DNA of 64,000 nucleotides. It comes from Paramarasmius palmivorus (Eukaryota > Basidiomycota > Agaricomycetes > Agaricales > Marasmiaceae). The notes under the pieces were generated by a model. It was not told the DNA's origin and did no database searches. It worked only from the letters and a program-made list of their open reading frames with translations. The stretch's first letter is position 1, and each line of letters opens with the position of its first letter. A program made the translations under genes and the position numbers. The stretch spans positions 186,001 through 250,000 of the forward strand of contig JAYKXP010000030.1 in assembly GCA_037176845.1 (NCBI GenBank), read 5' to 3'. Of the stretch, positions 21,897-34,300 are shown one piece after another.

Positions 21897-22643
21897 GTTG
21901 CAGTTATTTGCGTTGTTTCCGGTACTTGGAAGGCCAGTTGACCAGTTGATTGAGGGAACTGCATGATGAAAACCCAGTTAATATATAGCACTCATTTTAC
22001 GTGCCGAGGGCGGATATAACAGGACGCGGAATGCGGAGGAAGGCGGTAGGTGGCATTGGGGGAGATGGTAATTCCAGTCTCGGCGAAGGATGGCAGGTAA
22101 CGGAAAGGGAAGGAAGGGGCAAGCAGGGGAGAACGTGGCGCAGGTGATGGGTGCATGATGGGTGTACGTACATAGACACTCAAAAGACTCCGTTCTCAAA
22201 ACGGTGCCGCTACGCTACAATCTTGAGCCGTACTCTTGAGCCGTATTATACAGAACAGAACACTGAACGCTCTGGAAGCGACGGGAGAAATAGGAATAAG
22301 TGATCCGATGAATTCAAGGAGACCTTTTGTACCGTTTTCTTTTATATCGTCAGGAGCAGGAGTCCGGTGAGGAGTTATCTGCGAGGAGCTGCTCCTCGAT
22401 CGTCATAATAAAGCAATACGCAATGGTATGTTACGGTATAAAAGAAGTTATATAACCTTTGGAAAACAAATACTACAGCTTACATGACGCACTAGAATTG
22501 GGTGGAGGCGTGGAGTCCGAAACGTAGAGACGTAAAGGCGGCAGGAATTTCAAGGAATTTCAAAAGTGGAAACGGAACCAAAAACCAAAAATTCGTGTTT
22601 CATCCGAGTTTCATCGTCAAGGTACGTCTAACAAAGACTCCTC
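21897..22643. other. Intergenic stretch, no gene seen
   Basis: About 750 bp between the 5' end of the SDR gene and the 3' end of the Pmp3-type gene. A purine-rich stretch around 22020-22140 gives several open but low-complexity antisense frames that I do not regard as genes. Confidence 0.4.
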
Positions 22644-23108
22644 TCAAGCTTGGGTAGCACCATAATATTGCGGTTGACCAGGAGCAGGAGCTTGCTGTTG
22701 AGGGTATGGACGGTATGATCCGTTTCCAACATCTAACACATTCCAAGTCAGTGACATTTCCCATTTCAAGAACAAGAAGACTGCGCGCACATTCGTATCC
22801 ACCATACCCATACCTCTCTTCCGCCTGCATCTTCTTATAGATAAGCCAGAAGGCGTGCAAATGGCCGGGGATGTATCCCAAACTACACCGAGTCCAGTTA
22901 GCGTCATCGTAGAAAGGAGTAAATGTCGAAAAACGCACATAGTTAAACAAATGTTAATCAATAAATCACAACTGCAACCTGTAATGAATGCCGCTGCTGC
23001 AGGGGGGAAGAGGATGGCGACCTGGTTGAAGCCTAAAAGTCAGATTCAATCCAGAATTGATTGAGACGAACTCACGAGAATGAGGATGATATCAGAGGAC
23101 TTGACCAT
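22644..23108 (-). CDS. Pmp3/UPF0057-type small hydrophobic membrane protein
   Basis: Exon 1 (23108-23076) encodes MVKSSDIILIL. Exon 2 starts at 23021 with VAILFPPAAAAFITGC and DLLINICLT. A further exon encodes LGYIPGHLHAFWLIYKKMQ, and the last exon is a Pro/Gln/Tyr-rich tail ending YYGATQA. Two hydrophobic segments with PPAA, and the motif LGYxPGxxHAxxxI between them, are diagnostic of the Pmp3 proteolipid family. These proteins sit in the plasma membrane and affect membrane potential and salt or stress tolerance in yeast and plants. The protein is about 80-90 residues, slightly longer than yeast Pmp3 because of the tail. Four short exons joined by clean GT-AG introns. Confidence 0.88.
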
Positions 23109-23809
23109 TGTGGCGTGAGGTGTTCGTGAAAGATTTGGGCGTTGAGTGAGGTGGTTGAAGAATAGAACGAGCTCGAAGATAAAGAGGCCTTTGCCCACTG
23201 CGCAATTGCGGAGCCGACAATGCCATCATAGCGTCATGGTGCCTGGACCTTAACCCTAGACCCTTCCAGCGCCTAACTCTTTTTACACACGACCACCATG
23301 TTGACTTAATATGGTTTTGGAAAACGATCTGGATGTTAGCAAAGGACCAACTTTCGAAGAAAAGTGATCTCGCAATGCGAAAACTTCAACACTGGCTGGC
23401 TGGTTTACGTGTTTGACAGCCTCGAGAGTTCTATCGTGTCAAGTAGGCCAGGGATAACTAAAGTGAGTGTACTATCGCATCGGGTCTCAGGTCATTTTGC
23501 TCACGTGTACCTACAGCTATGTAGACTTCATATCAGGTTTGTACTGGTACAACCCTGTACAACCTCGACAGTGCTCAGACCCCCACACGCATTGGTAACG
23601 CCCGCGATGAGTGCTACAATCAGATCCACTTTTAGGAAATAATTGACTGCAACTCAGTTGATGATCTCCCGTGGTACTCGGGAGCAGTGGTCGCGGTGAT
23701 TCCACCACTCATTTAACCGTGCCATTCATGAATTGCCATTAAATACAACAACAGCTCGCTCATTACTCCAAGATTCCCGTCTCCTTGCCAAACCACCTCG
23801 ACTTGCTTC
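23109..23809. other. Intergenic stretch between divergent genes
   Basis: This 700-bp interval separates the minus-strand Pmp3-type gene from the plus-strand membrane-protein gene, so it carries both promoters. No coding frame that I recognise lies in it. Confidence 0.4.
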
Positions 23810-25252
23810 ATGATGTCCGAGACATCCCAAGAGCTCCAATCACTCCCTATATCGGCAACCTTTGGGGCAGGTTTCATCGGCCTTTTCTTATCTTCAATGT
23901 ATGTTCAACAGCTTCGACCGCACATCGCGCCTTCACTAACGTTTCGTGTTTCTGGCAGCTTCTACGGCGTCATGTTTGTCCAAGCATACCAGTACTTTCA
24001 TGGATACTGGAAAGAGGATTCGATTGTCTTGAGGCTACTTGTATGATCCTTGTCTTGTCCTTTCCACTTTCTAACAATCCATCGTATCTTGCAGGTACTG
24101 TTCCTAGTGTAACTCTTTACCTTTCCCTTGACACTCATTCACTTCCTGACCTCGGCCACACTGCAGGGCACTTGACACTCTCGGACTACTTATGACTATG
24201 GAGTTCATGTGGTACTTTCTGATCGAGAACTATGGAAATGTTGCCGCGTTGATAACTGTTCACTGGACTCTCGTTGTAAGTCTACCTCATCCGACAGCTT
24301 TCCGAAAAGCTGACGGGCCATAACGCATAGGTCTTTCTTGTGGTGACCTCCCTCATCGGATTTTTAGTGCAAATCTTTTATGCATATCGTATCTGGATAC
24401 GTGCGTTGGGTTTCGTTAGTATCATTGAACGCGGGGCTAATTGGCAGTTTTCGCGTGCAGTTAGTAGTCGCAGGTTCTGGATACCTGCTGCAATCGTACG
24501 TGTATCAAGCTTTTCAGGCAGTGCATTCGGTGCTGACTCCTGCGTACGGGTTTGATAGATCACGCTAGCTTTGGCTTGTTTAGCACTCGGCATTAGTGAG
24601 TGCACGTATGGTATTACCGGCTACAACATCCCTGAAGGCCAGAAATATAGGCTACATTGTGCAACTTTACATCATCGGTTCTATGCTCTACATCCCTAGT
24701 ATCACCGTGAGTTTCAGTGGGTGGGACACTGTCTAATTGTGGTCTAAACCCTGGCTTTAGTTTATATCCACGAGCTCTCTGGCATGCGCCTTTGCTTCGG
24801 ATGCCCTTATCGCGGGAAGTATGGTGTTCTATCTGATGTCTGGGTATCACCACGAAAGTACTGAGATGCAGAAACCGTATGAGCGTTCGCTTATTCGGGT
24901 GTAAAGTCTAACTAATATCTATTAGATCTAGCTTGAACAAGATCGTCAAAAAGCTGCTTTTCTATACTATTACCACGGGGACTATCACGACGTGAGTAAC
25001 TTCGACATTATTCGCATTCGCTTCGCCTTGTGTTAATTGGTGGTGAATATAGCGTCTGCACGGTCATAGCCCTTCTTCTAGGCCAAATTCTCATCAACAC
25101 CTATTACAACACGATCTTCTACTTTCCGTTGAATAATTGTTACCTGAACTCGATGCTTGCTATGTAAGATTCTGATCTTGACTTTGACATGGAGACTGAC
25201 AGTGATGTGAAGGCTCAACGCTCGGCATGCCTTGAGAGGCGTTGGGTACTGA
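23810..25252 (+). CDS. DUF6534-type multi-pass membrane protein
   Basis: The gene starts MMSETSQELQSLPISATFGA, and the first hydrophobic segment runs GAGFIGLFLSSM into FYGVMFVQAYQYF across a GT-AG intron. Later exons give further hydrophobic segments: MEFMWYFLIENYGN, VFLVVTSLIGFLVQIFYAYR, VCTVIALLLGQILINTYYNT and IFYFPLNNCYLNSMLAM. The end is LNARHALRGVGY. The order, with YxYF after helix 2, FYAYRIW in the middle and an LNAR box at the C terminus, is typical of the large DUF6534 family of Agaricomycete seven-helix-like proteins of unknown function. Intron borders around 24050-24210 could not all be fixed. The function is unknown and the location should be a membrane. Confidence 0.75.
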
Positions 25253-25857
25253 TACGTTTACCAGGACTCTGCCGCTTCATTTTGCAAGGACGGAGGTATC
25301 GATCTAATGAGGAAGCCTATTACGAGTAAGTGCTTGAATCGAATCGTTCTGGAACGATTTGAGGCCTTTTGCTGGGTATGCGAGATCAAACTCGGACTCG
25401 GAGTCGTTTTACATGTTGACATCTCGGGCGTCTTAGCATTGGACATGGTAATGCTTGCTTGTAAGTTTCTGTGGGACGCTTGGAGTTCGTCGATTTGGCT
25501 GGGACAATAGATTAGGATGTCTACACGGTAGTCAGTAGACGACCCATTGTATAATGGAAAATGCCAAATGGTAGTGAATTCTCTGGTGCGCCATATAAGC
25601 AGCCATTGGAATTCAGTGAGATGCAGAACTGCCGATAAATTGCTCACATGTTCCGAGTTTGTTCCGCATGGGCGCTAATAGCAACATCTCCTTTTTCATT
25701 TCGGGAGACGTTGGCATTCGTGGAGGGAACGAGGGTACATAGCGTGTTACCTGGGGACCATTATGCCCATTCATATAATGTTCCTATTACAGAATGATTA
25801 CACGATCCAGAATAGTATAGGTTTAGAAGACCAGAAAAAGAAATCGCGCTCATGGAT
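25253..25857. other. Intergenic stretch, no gene seen
   Basis: About 600 bp between the stop of the plus-strand membrane-protein gene and the stop of the minus-strand SDR gene, so the two converge. No supported frame or repeat was seen. Confidence 0.4.
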
Positions 25858-27159
25858 CTACACTTCAATCCCAATTCCACTGAAGAACTTCTTCGTCAAC
25901 TGATACAAGTCCTCCGCCAACTTCTCGTTTTCCCCCTGCGTAGGTTTCTTGATAACACCTTCCGGTTCCAAATATACCCCTTTGTATAGATCCTTATTCT
26001 CCCTGACTGTCTTGGCTGCAGCAGCAAAGACAGATGTGTGCGCACCACGTTCTGGGGCTAAGAAGACAAGACGAAGGAGAGGCCTCACTATGAACGTGAG
26101 TGGCAGTCTGTTTGAGAACGTGTCTATGGCGCCGGGGTGGAGTGAGATGACCGTTATAGGAACCGGCGGATCGGAGGACTGAAGACGCTTCTGGAGCTGC
26201 TTTGTCCAGAGGATCTCGAGCAGTTTGGAGTGGCCTGTCGTATAGAGGGATACAAATTAGAGTAAAAGGGGAAGGAAGAAGTGTCAAAATACACACCATA
26301 TCGTAGGAACGTAGCAAAATATCGATCCTTGTATTCGACGCAGAGATCATCTATTTCCTGGAACTTGATTGATGTCGGGGCATATTTATGCGCAGCTGAA
26401 GAGACCTGTTTACTACCGTGAGCATATGTTGAATGATACAGAACGAATCAAAACGCGTACGTTGACGATTCTGACGTCCGAGTCAGGTTCAAGAGCCGTG
26501 GACTTTAAGAGAGGAAGGAGAGTTTCCGTGAAAATGAACGGGCTGGTGTAACTATGGGATTGTGAGCGAAGGTGTTACAATTGGGACTGAAGGCTTACTT
26601 GACGGTAACCATATTCGAGGGACCGTCTGGTGTCTTCTCGAAGGTTGAATCAAGTCTGTGAATAAGCAGTAGTTTAATACCCTAAGCTAATCCAGTCGCA
26701 ATGGATTTCACTGACAACAGCGCCGCATTGTTCACTGGAATTCGGCGGGTCAACTTGGTGTGAAACACGACTGAGAGATTCTTCCTCACCTAATATGTCT
26801 AGCCTCTTCTCCTTTCCCAAAAATTCCTCTGCTGCCTTCTTGGCTTCTCTCGGGTCACTGAGATCCAATTTAAGCCAGACAACCTCGCCCTTGCCTTTCC
26901 AACTCTCGTCCTTTTTCAGATTTTCTATTGCTTCGTTCGCTTTCTTCTCATCGCGTGCTGCCATGTACACTTTTGCTCCTGCTCGAAGCAGATGTTGTAC
27001 AGTTGCATATCCTGTCCCTCGACTCCATAAAAAGTAAACATGAGTCGATGATTAAACCACTAAGAGAAATATTACGCACTTTCCACCAGTAACAATTGCT
27101 ACCTTTCCGCTGAGGTCAACCACGTCCTTCAGTGGGTCGAAAGATTTGGACCAGAACAT
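25858..27159 (-). CDS. Short-chain dehydrogenase/reductase (SDR), apparently intact
   Basis: The gene starts MFWSKSFDPLKDVVDLSGKV at 27159. Exon 1 ends in TGGK, and splicing gives TGGNRGTG, a proper TGxxxGxG cofactor loop. Then come LLRAGAKVYMAARDEKKA, VVWLKLDLSDPREAKKAAEE, LDIL joined across an intron to VNNAALLS, the catalytic FLRYGHSK (Tyr and Lys present) and the C-terminal EDLYQLTKKFFSGIGIEV. All motifs needed for NAD(P)-dependent oxidation or reduction of a small alcohol or ketone are present. It lies head-to-head with the SDR at 27636-28981 across a 476-bp spacer, so the pair arose by inverted duplication. The substrate cannot be told from sequence. Confidence 0.85.
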
Positions 27160-27635
27160 GGTGGTTATTGTCAAGGTACTGTATTTGACTAATATTTATT
27201 TGGAACCTTGCGATGGAAAACACCATTATGGGACGAGGGTCGCACAATGGTGAGAGCCGAAGTCACGTAAGCATTGCTGATTCGTAAGAGCACCGACGCG
27301 CGTCTCTTCTCCAAAAATTTTCGTTAACGGCATCGATATCCCGCTTTCTGCTCGCGACGTCGATGTTCAACCGTGTATCCAGGTATCATCCAACGCTTTG
27401 GCAAACTTGGGTGATACCATGTAAGACTCAGGAGAGAGTCCCTAGTTATCAAGAGTCTATGATTCAGCAGCACCTTCGGGATATCCGACCCCTGCTGGAT
27501 CACCCGACGGCTTGGTGGTAGCGCCCGAAGGATGAATCATCCTTATTACAAGGCAGCCAAGTTCAACATACTCGCCCGAGATTCACCAACCAAATATAAG
27601 CTAGAGACGCGTACCGCTATGCATAACCTCCTGCA

Positions 27636-28981
27636 ATGTTTGGATCTTGGTTTCGAAAGCGTTTGACCCCGTTGAAGATGTTGTGGATCTTCGAGGAAAG
27701 GTGGCTATTGTGACTGGTGGAAAGTGCGTCTGCATCTCGATATTTGGATTTATCGCTGACTTGATTAGTCGAGGGATAGGTTACACGACCATTCAATATC
27801 TTTCCCGTGCAGGTGCCAAAGTGTACATGGCAGCTCGTGACAAGACAAAGGCGACGGAGCAATCCAGGCACTAAAGCAGGATCGTACTTGCAAAGGGGAA
27901 GTGCTCTGGCTCAAGCTGGACCTAAGTGACCCGAGGGAAGCGAAGAAGAGCGCAGAAGAGTTCTTGCGAATAGAGGTTAGGTTGGATATCCTTAGTACGT
28001 CTCACACCTTCTGTCTCGACTACTCAAAGAGGCTAACACGGACAATTCAGTCAATAATGCTGCATTGTTGTGAGTGTTTATTACTACTTTTCATGCCAGA
28101 GAGCTCATCTTAGCTGTTTTAGACCTGATGCTTCGTTTGAGAAAACCAAAGATGGTATGTCAGTGGTGCATGCCTATGATTCCACTTGGTGACAAGAGTT
28201 CTCCCTTGAAACAGGTCCATCCATGATGACAAACGTTAAGTAAGTTGCACCGATTTGTCGCATGAAATAGCATCACAAGACTCAACATAATCCAGCTACA
28301 TCAGCCCGTACATTTTCACAGAGACCCTTCTGCCGCTGATGTCGTCTATTGCATTGAGCGACCCAGAATCGGATGTCAGGATTGTTAACGTCAGTCTTCC
28401 TTCTACGATTCAGTGCTCTACCTTACCTATCCCTCAATAGGTGTCGTCAAATGCGCACAAATTTTTACCGTCCTCACCCCCGATCAAGTTCACGGACGTG
28501 GAGGACTTTTGTCCGGAGTACACAGGAAAGCTCGGGGCTGCGCTCATGAGATACGGTATGTTTCAAATCTCTGTAACAAACGCCCTTTTAATATTTGCGA
28601 ATATTATATGTAGGACACTCAAAGCTCATAGAGATCCTCTGGACGAAACACCTTCAACATCGACTCGACAGCTCAACTCCACCTGTCCCAATTATAGTAA
28701 TATCCATCCATCCAGGAGCTGTGGACACCTACTCGGACCGTTATCCAATAGCTCGGTTGTTGAAGCCTCTTCTCTACGGCGCAGACCGCGGGTCTCATAC
28801 GTCTATCTTCGCGGCGGCCGGTAAAATTGTGAAGGAGAAGGCTGGGGTGTACAAAGGACAGTACCTGGTGAATAACCCCGTAGGGAAGATCGTCAGACCC
28901 ACGAAACCAGCAGACGATGAACAATTAGCAGAGGATTTGTACCAGCTCACGCGCAAGTTCTTAGATGGTATCGGGCTTTGA
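27636..28981 (+). pseudogene. Short-chain dehydrogenase copy with frame breaks
   Basis: A close paralogue of the neighbouring SDR in opposite orientation. Blocks seen: FDPVEDVVDLRGKVAIVTGG, RGIGYTTIQYLSRAGAKVYM, VLWLKLDLSDPREAKKSAEE, NNAALL, RYGHSKLIEILWTKHLQHRL and a C terminus EDLYQLTRKFLDGIGL ending at 28981. The cofactor loop (TGGN-RGIG after splicing) and the catalytic Tyr/Lys are intact. However, the only nearby ATG (27636) is out of frame with FDPVEDVV, and a second shift lies near 27850, where AARDKTKA runs into a stop while the homologous AIQALKQD continues in another frame. Either it is a recent pseudogene or the sequence has single-base errors. Confidence 0.72.
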
Positions 28982-29537
28982 TTTGATTATTTTATTTTAT
29001 TTTTGTTTTTCTGTTTATAGCTGCAATCATCTTTCTCTTGACTTGAAGGGAATAGACGGAATTCGGGTGCAAAACTCGTCCTTAGGTCTGTTCGATCGCT
29101 GTTTGGACTGCTCAATTGCTGCCGGCAATCGGGACATCAATTTAGTCCGCTGCACTTACTGTGCCACATAAACACATAGCCTTCCGGGCAAAAAACTGTA
29201 AAATACATTTTGAGGGTACGAGAAAATACGAGAGAAGAGAATTGATTCTAGGCAAAATCGAAAGCAAAAAAAAAATAGAGATACACCTAGGGGGGACAAA
29301 AGGCCCAAAGAGCGTGAATTAAAGAAATCTACTGGTTGAGATATGCAAAAAAGACCGTGTAGATGAGCAGTGAACAGAGATCAGAATGAATGTTAGTTGG
29401 CACGATTGTACACTTGTAACAAGGGTACAAATAGCGTGAATATTTCTGTGGAGTGTTAGCTCGCATTGACTGGAAGGGCATGACTGGTCACCCACCAAAA
29501 AATAACAATAACAGGCTCTGAAAGGCGCCTTCTGTGT
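28982..29537. other. Intergenic stretch, no gene seen
   Basis: An AT-rich stretch between the converging SDR copy and the G-alpha gene. It has a T-rich run right after the SDR stop and an A9 run near 29268. Both are compatible with 3' ends; nothing else stands out. Confidence 0.4.
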
Positions 29538-31565
29538 TCATAAGATGTTCGTCTCGGATAATGTCTTGATCAAGATGAGCTCTTGAATGTGTTGAATGAC
29601 AACACTGGTGGCCTTGGTGTCCTGGAGAGGAATAAGTACAGACAGGTGTTGAGCATGGGTAAGTCGACGTACCACAGCGCATGTCAAGTGCGGATGTATC
29701 TTCCTCTTCTTTGGCGAATTTTGATGGTGAAGACCATTGAACATGTCGAGCAAGTCTTCGTGCAAAGTGTCAGCGGTAGCATGAGAGAGGTGGCGGATTA
29801 CTCACATCGGCTGACAGCTTCAACCTCATTCGGTCGTCCCTTGTAGCTCGTGACATATTTGCTAAACTGGATTCCTGCTTTCAGGTGGGCATCGAGGATG
29901 TCAATCTTATTGAGCAGTAGGATGAGGTCAACGTTGGCGAGAAGTTTGTTTGAACAGATTGTTCGCCACAGCTTCATCGAGTCTGCCTGTATTCGTTTCA
30001 CCATATTAGACATGTAAGGGGCGGTATCATGATAACCCACCAATCGATTCACCGTCCTGTCTTCTGCCAGCGCTTGGTTGAAGGCTATACAACTGATGAG
30101 TCAAAGCTCGTAACGAATAGTTTAGAAATGAAATACCTGATATCGGTGCGAGGAATATTATTACTGTGACTAAAATGATAACGCGAGTTTAGTACTTGAC
30201 GAAGAAATGAAGAGACCGAACCGACCATCGTCAAAAAATTGTGCCCATGCAGCTATAATGACAAGCAGATTAGTGCTAGCAAGGAGCAGGTAGATAATAA
30301 AGCGAACCCCGTTGGGATCGTGCACCACCAACATCGTAGATACCCATTCGCGGCCACCCCCGTTCTCCGGAGCTTTAAAGACGTTGGGGGTTATTCAAAG
30401 CGGCGAGAGTGTGCATAAAGGACAGACCGCTGTTTTCCATAGAGATTCGGTGTTCTTCGGGACCGATCGTGCGTACTCGAGCTCGCAAGATATCATCTAC
30501 AAGTAGTATCAGGAACCTGGTAATCAAGCTAAAGTTGGGAAAAACGAACTCGATGTGGGCATATAGTTCTCATCTGTCACTCGGGGGACGTCTTCTAAAA
30601 AGCTAGGCGGATAACATATCAGCACACGGGTCCGCCACACGACAAATTGAGGAGACAACGCACAAGCCTGGCTGATCCCGCAAATACACTTCCTCTTCCA
30701 TCAACTTCGACTGTACGGTAGGATGTTTCCAGAGTGCTTCAATGTCTTTGCTGCATGCACTGATGATTCTTCGGTTCTGAACATCGTATGACTTGTTTAA
30801 ATTGGTCTCTTGGGAATCGTGAGAGTGCCGTTTGAACTTGCTGGTAAGAAGACTTTTCCAGCTGTTATGGCCGGAGCGTACTGCTATCTCTGCTGCGCGT
30901 GTAGGGTGATAAGGTTGCCATTGGTACTGCTTGACATGTGTAGGGTCAATGACCGTATCTCGATAGTCATAATTGTCGGGTGCCGTTGGAAGCACGGTTG
31001 AGGAACCCGTTATCCGTTTGGTCAGGGCCTCTTCGACCTGCTTGAGGGGAGTGAGAGAAAAACATAGCCGGCGAAGTGTGTCGTCAATTTGTGCCGTGAG
31101 TGGTGGGGATGTGGTACCCGAACGTGGGGGAACTAGGATGTTCAAAATGAAATTGACGGAGCGGACTAGGTTGAGGTGGATGATTGGTCGCCAGAGTTCA
31201 GCCTGCAAAACAATGAGAATAGCTAGAGAGCTTTCAAAACCGGTCATACTTGGTCATTGAAGGCCTTGGGGGAGAAATGAAGCTGAAAATTCTTCAAAAT
31301 AGTCGATTTCCCTGATTCGGCTTGTCCTGAAATTTCTTCAGCAAAATCCTTGGAAAAGATGAACCAGCGTCGTACCTAAGAGAAGAATTTTCGCGCCAGG
31401 TGCTCTCTTCCTCTGTTCCTTCTCCTGTGAGATTGCCAAATCGATGGCATCACTGACCCGCTTTGCCTCGCGTTCCTCTTCTAGCCGTAGTTCTCTCTGA
31501 GATTCGGTCTCGTCTGGTGAAGGTGGTGGAGGCCAGGATTCCACTTCCGCTCTTTGACGTTTCAT
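29538..31565 (-). CDS. Heterotrimeric G-protein alpha-subunit-like GTPase, divergent
   Basis: Exon 1 (31565-31376) encodes a charged N terminus ending KILLLG, which is spliced to exon 2 (31326-31250) with QAESGKST. Together these make the P-loop GQAESGKST. Later motifs are switch I LRARVRTIGPEEHR (the Arg finger is present), switch II YDVGGARSQR, NKID with LILLLNKIDILDAHLKAG, and TCAV-DTKAT. The helical domain holds a long hydrophilic insert (about 30700-31050). The switch-II residue that is Gln in canonical G-alpha and positions the attacking water is Ala here. The protein lacks the N-terminal MGxxxS myristoylation site. A one-base deletion seems to separate GREWV from IYDVGG at about 30340. 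It is one of the expanded non-canonical G-alpha paralogues of Agaricomycetes; its receptor coupling is unknown. Confidence 0.8.
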
Positions 31566-34060
31566 TTAAGGGAAAAGGTCAAATCCGGGGTGAAGGCAGA
31601 AGGAAAGGGAGGTTTCAAGTGGGAGGTACCATAGAAACAGCAAAATATGAAGAGTGGGAAAGGGAAGCTTAGCGCGTATTAACCACGTTTGCCGCCGGCT
31701 GGCACTCCGCTCATTGCAAATTTTTTTCAGGTGCTCCGTCCCAATCGCACGGCTAGTTGCCAATCCACAACTCTAAAGAATATAAGTGGTCTAGACATCG
31801 GAATCGATATGCCTCAGGTTTTTAAGGCTTTTATTTGGGTGAATTCAGTCGGATTCACGGGCAACCTTCCTTTCGTTCGGATAAATAGGAAGTGACGGCG
31901 TGTAGTTTCCTACCGGAAGTCGAAATAAAATAAAATATCATTACACCATCTGGCATGAAGCCAACATGTGCCATATTCATGTGTATGCAGGGTCGATGAA
32001 TTATGACAGGTTGCAGCAACACTTGAGCTAGTAGACTCACTCCCGAATAGGCCGAGCCACGACGACAGTTGTCTTGCTTGCTCACCCGACCACATCGCCC
32101 AATTCACCGGTCATGCTCGGTTATTTGTCCAGCGTCCTTCGTTCTAGGAGACTTGCGAGTTGCGGCGTCTAGCGACATATACTTAGTAGCATGAGTTCCT
32201 GCTAGTCATGACAGTCATGATCAATACTTAAAAAAGAGTTGCCAAGGACTAAAACTGAAATGATGCATCTTCAAATTCCAAATTCCGAAGATTCATCACC
32301 ACTTGTAGGCTGCTATACTTAACTTGATGGCGTTTAGAACGTCTTGGGGCTAGCTATCCCTGTAAAGAAGGCTGGAGTGAATCAAAAGAGCATATATACC
32401 AGGCACGCAACGACACTGGCGTAATTATCGATCATAACGGTCTTGAGAAGGGTCGATTCCGAAAATGAGAAAGGCTCTCGACCACTGTGGTCTGTGTTTA
32501 TCAGCTGGGACTCATGCGATTCATGATACACTTTATTTGCACTGGCTACATGCTGAAGTAACCGAACGCTAGAGTACTACCAGTTATTCATCTGTGACTT
32601 ATATTCTGTCGGGAACAACTTGAACTGACTCTATGTTGAACGCGGTAGCATGCCAAGATCAGAGCGCGTTGCGTGACATCTGCCCGCCCCGAGGAACTGC
32701 TGTAGTCAGTCAGTATGGAAGCGTAGAAAGTTTGGGGAACGGCCCACTTCCAATCATTTCCCAAATTGTAAGCCTTCACGGATTGCAATACTCGGATAAA
32801 GGGCTGATGCGGTTGAGTGGAGCTTGTGATGGTAATTACCGCTATAGTCATGTATAATAATACAGTAGTCGTAGTAGTCGTATATAGTTTTGAAAGCTCG
32901 GACATCTACCATCCCTTCATGCGACGGCATCCTCGGGATCGGGATATTGAAAGGGTCGCCTTTGCAAGAGTGGCTGCTTGATGAGTACTGCATATGGTTA
33001 TCTCAAAACAGAAAGATTGTTGAAGGCAAAACGCGTAAGTACCATTGATTCTGGCATGAATGGTAGTATTACCCAGAAGCAGCAATTCTCTTTGGGTTGG
33101 AGAACCTGTGAACTCCACTAGGATCGGTCGTTGACTCGGATATATTATATCCGCGTAGACCAGTTGCGATCGAGGGACGCGTAGCTTGGGTCCTGAGCGT
33201 GAAGTTAGTGGGGTGCACATTCATAATCTCACCCCATGTGTGTTCGGAGAGGCGTGGCCGTTTGGGAAAATACAGTGTATTTCATCGGATCGAGATGTTA
33301 CTCCAGAGCATTAGATATCAGTCAGCTAACCGAAGGAGGCACTTACTATCCGCCTGTGTACGCCTTCTAGGGCAGGCTCAACGTCCTATATATGGCCACC
33401 TTCGAGCTGGAGCGTATGAAGTACCTGCAGCACAGTCCCAGATTGCCAGATTCAACATAGAGTGAAGACTAAGCCTCAATGGATTCGACAGTGACTATTG
33501 GGACTGCTAGAAATGCACAACAAAACATTTGGACCAGGATGTACTTAAGTCTTAGTGATGCGACTGACTGGGAACAGTCGACGCACCGCTACTTGTGAGC
33601 TAGTCGACGGCTGGGAAAAGCCCGCGTTGCGATGCCAAGTATCGTTGTACCCAGGTCGGTGTTCTATTGCCGAGGGAGTAATGACGGATATCGTTGTGTT
33701 GCGAGTGAATTGGTTCCAGCGTTGGGGAAACTCCCCTAAGCCAAAACTTCAGGGCATGTTCGGCAATACCCGTCAGTGATGTTAACATCTTTTTACAGCT
33801 TGCGACATGTTGAATGACTACTAAAAGTGCATCAGATGTGACGACTTAGGAAGAATGATTGAAGACCTGCATCCCAGGGATTGGACAGACCGTAAAAGAA
33901 TTTGTTGTCTCGATCTCCTGAGAACCAGACGATGACGAAGCAACGGTCATTGGGCATTAGGTCGACTGGGTAGATCGAGATTACCGAACGTTTGATGAAG
34001 GAAACGCCCGAGGGGTTCATTGAAGTTGGGCATAAACAGTCTTTCTGAAACTATATCCTT
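31566..34060. other. Gene-poor stretch
   Basis: About 2.5 kb in which I can support no complete gene. Short frames occur on both strands. One minus-strand piece (about 34035-33850, with SVISIYPVDLMPNDRCFVIV) reads like a real exon, but its partners could not be found. The stretch may hold decayed genes or a long upstream region. No repeat or transposon signature was recognised. Confidence 0.4.
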
Positions 34061-34300
34061 TCAATATAGAAATTGTGGTATAAGAGGGTGAGTGGTATCG
34101 CGCCTCAGAACGGCTCGCAGAGCAGGATCGTTTTCTATGGGTACCCTGTCAAACTGCTAAACCTTATCAGGCTCGCAGTTATAGAGGTACTTCCACCAGC
34201 ACTGAGTTGCAGGGATCTTCGATGGATGGAAGTGAATACTGTAAATTGTTCACCGAGAGATGATGGAAGAGAAGCAAGGCAAACGGGGTCCACGTGGACT
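34061..34300 (-). other. Possible two-exon coding fragment, unknown
   Basis: On the minus strand a frame with FALLLFHHLSVNNLQYSLPS and EDPCNSVL meets a GT near 34199. It continues after a TTTAG acceptor (exon from 34156) with QFDRVPIENDPALRAVLRR and ends in FLY at 34061. The splice reading keeps frame and amino-acid usage looks protein-like, but I recognise no family and no clear start. Confidence 0.2.

Noticed and set aside
22000..22200. Several overlapping minus-strand frames of 60-73 codons
   Set aside because: They come from a purine/pyrimidine-biased stretch open in all three frames of one strand, a composition effect.
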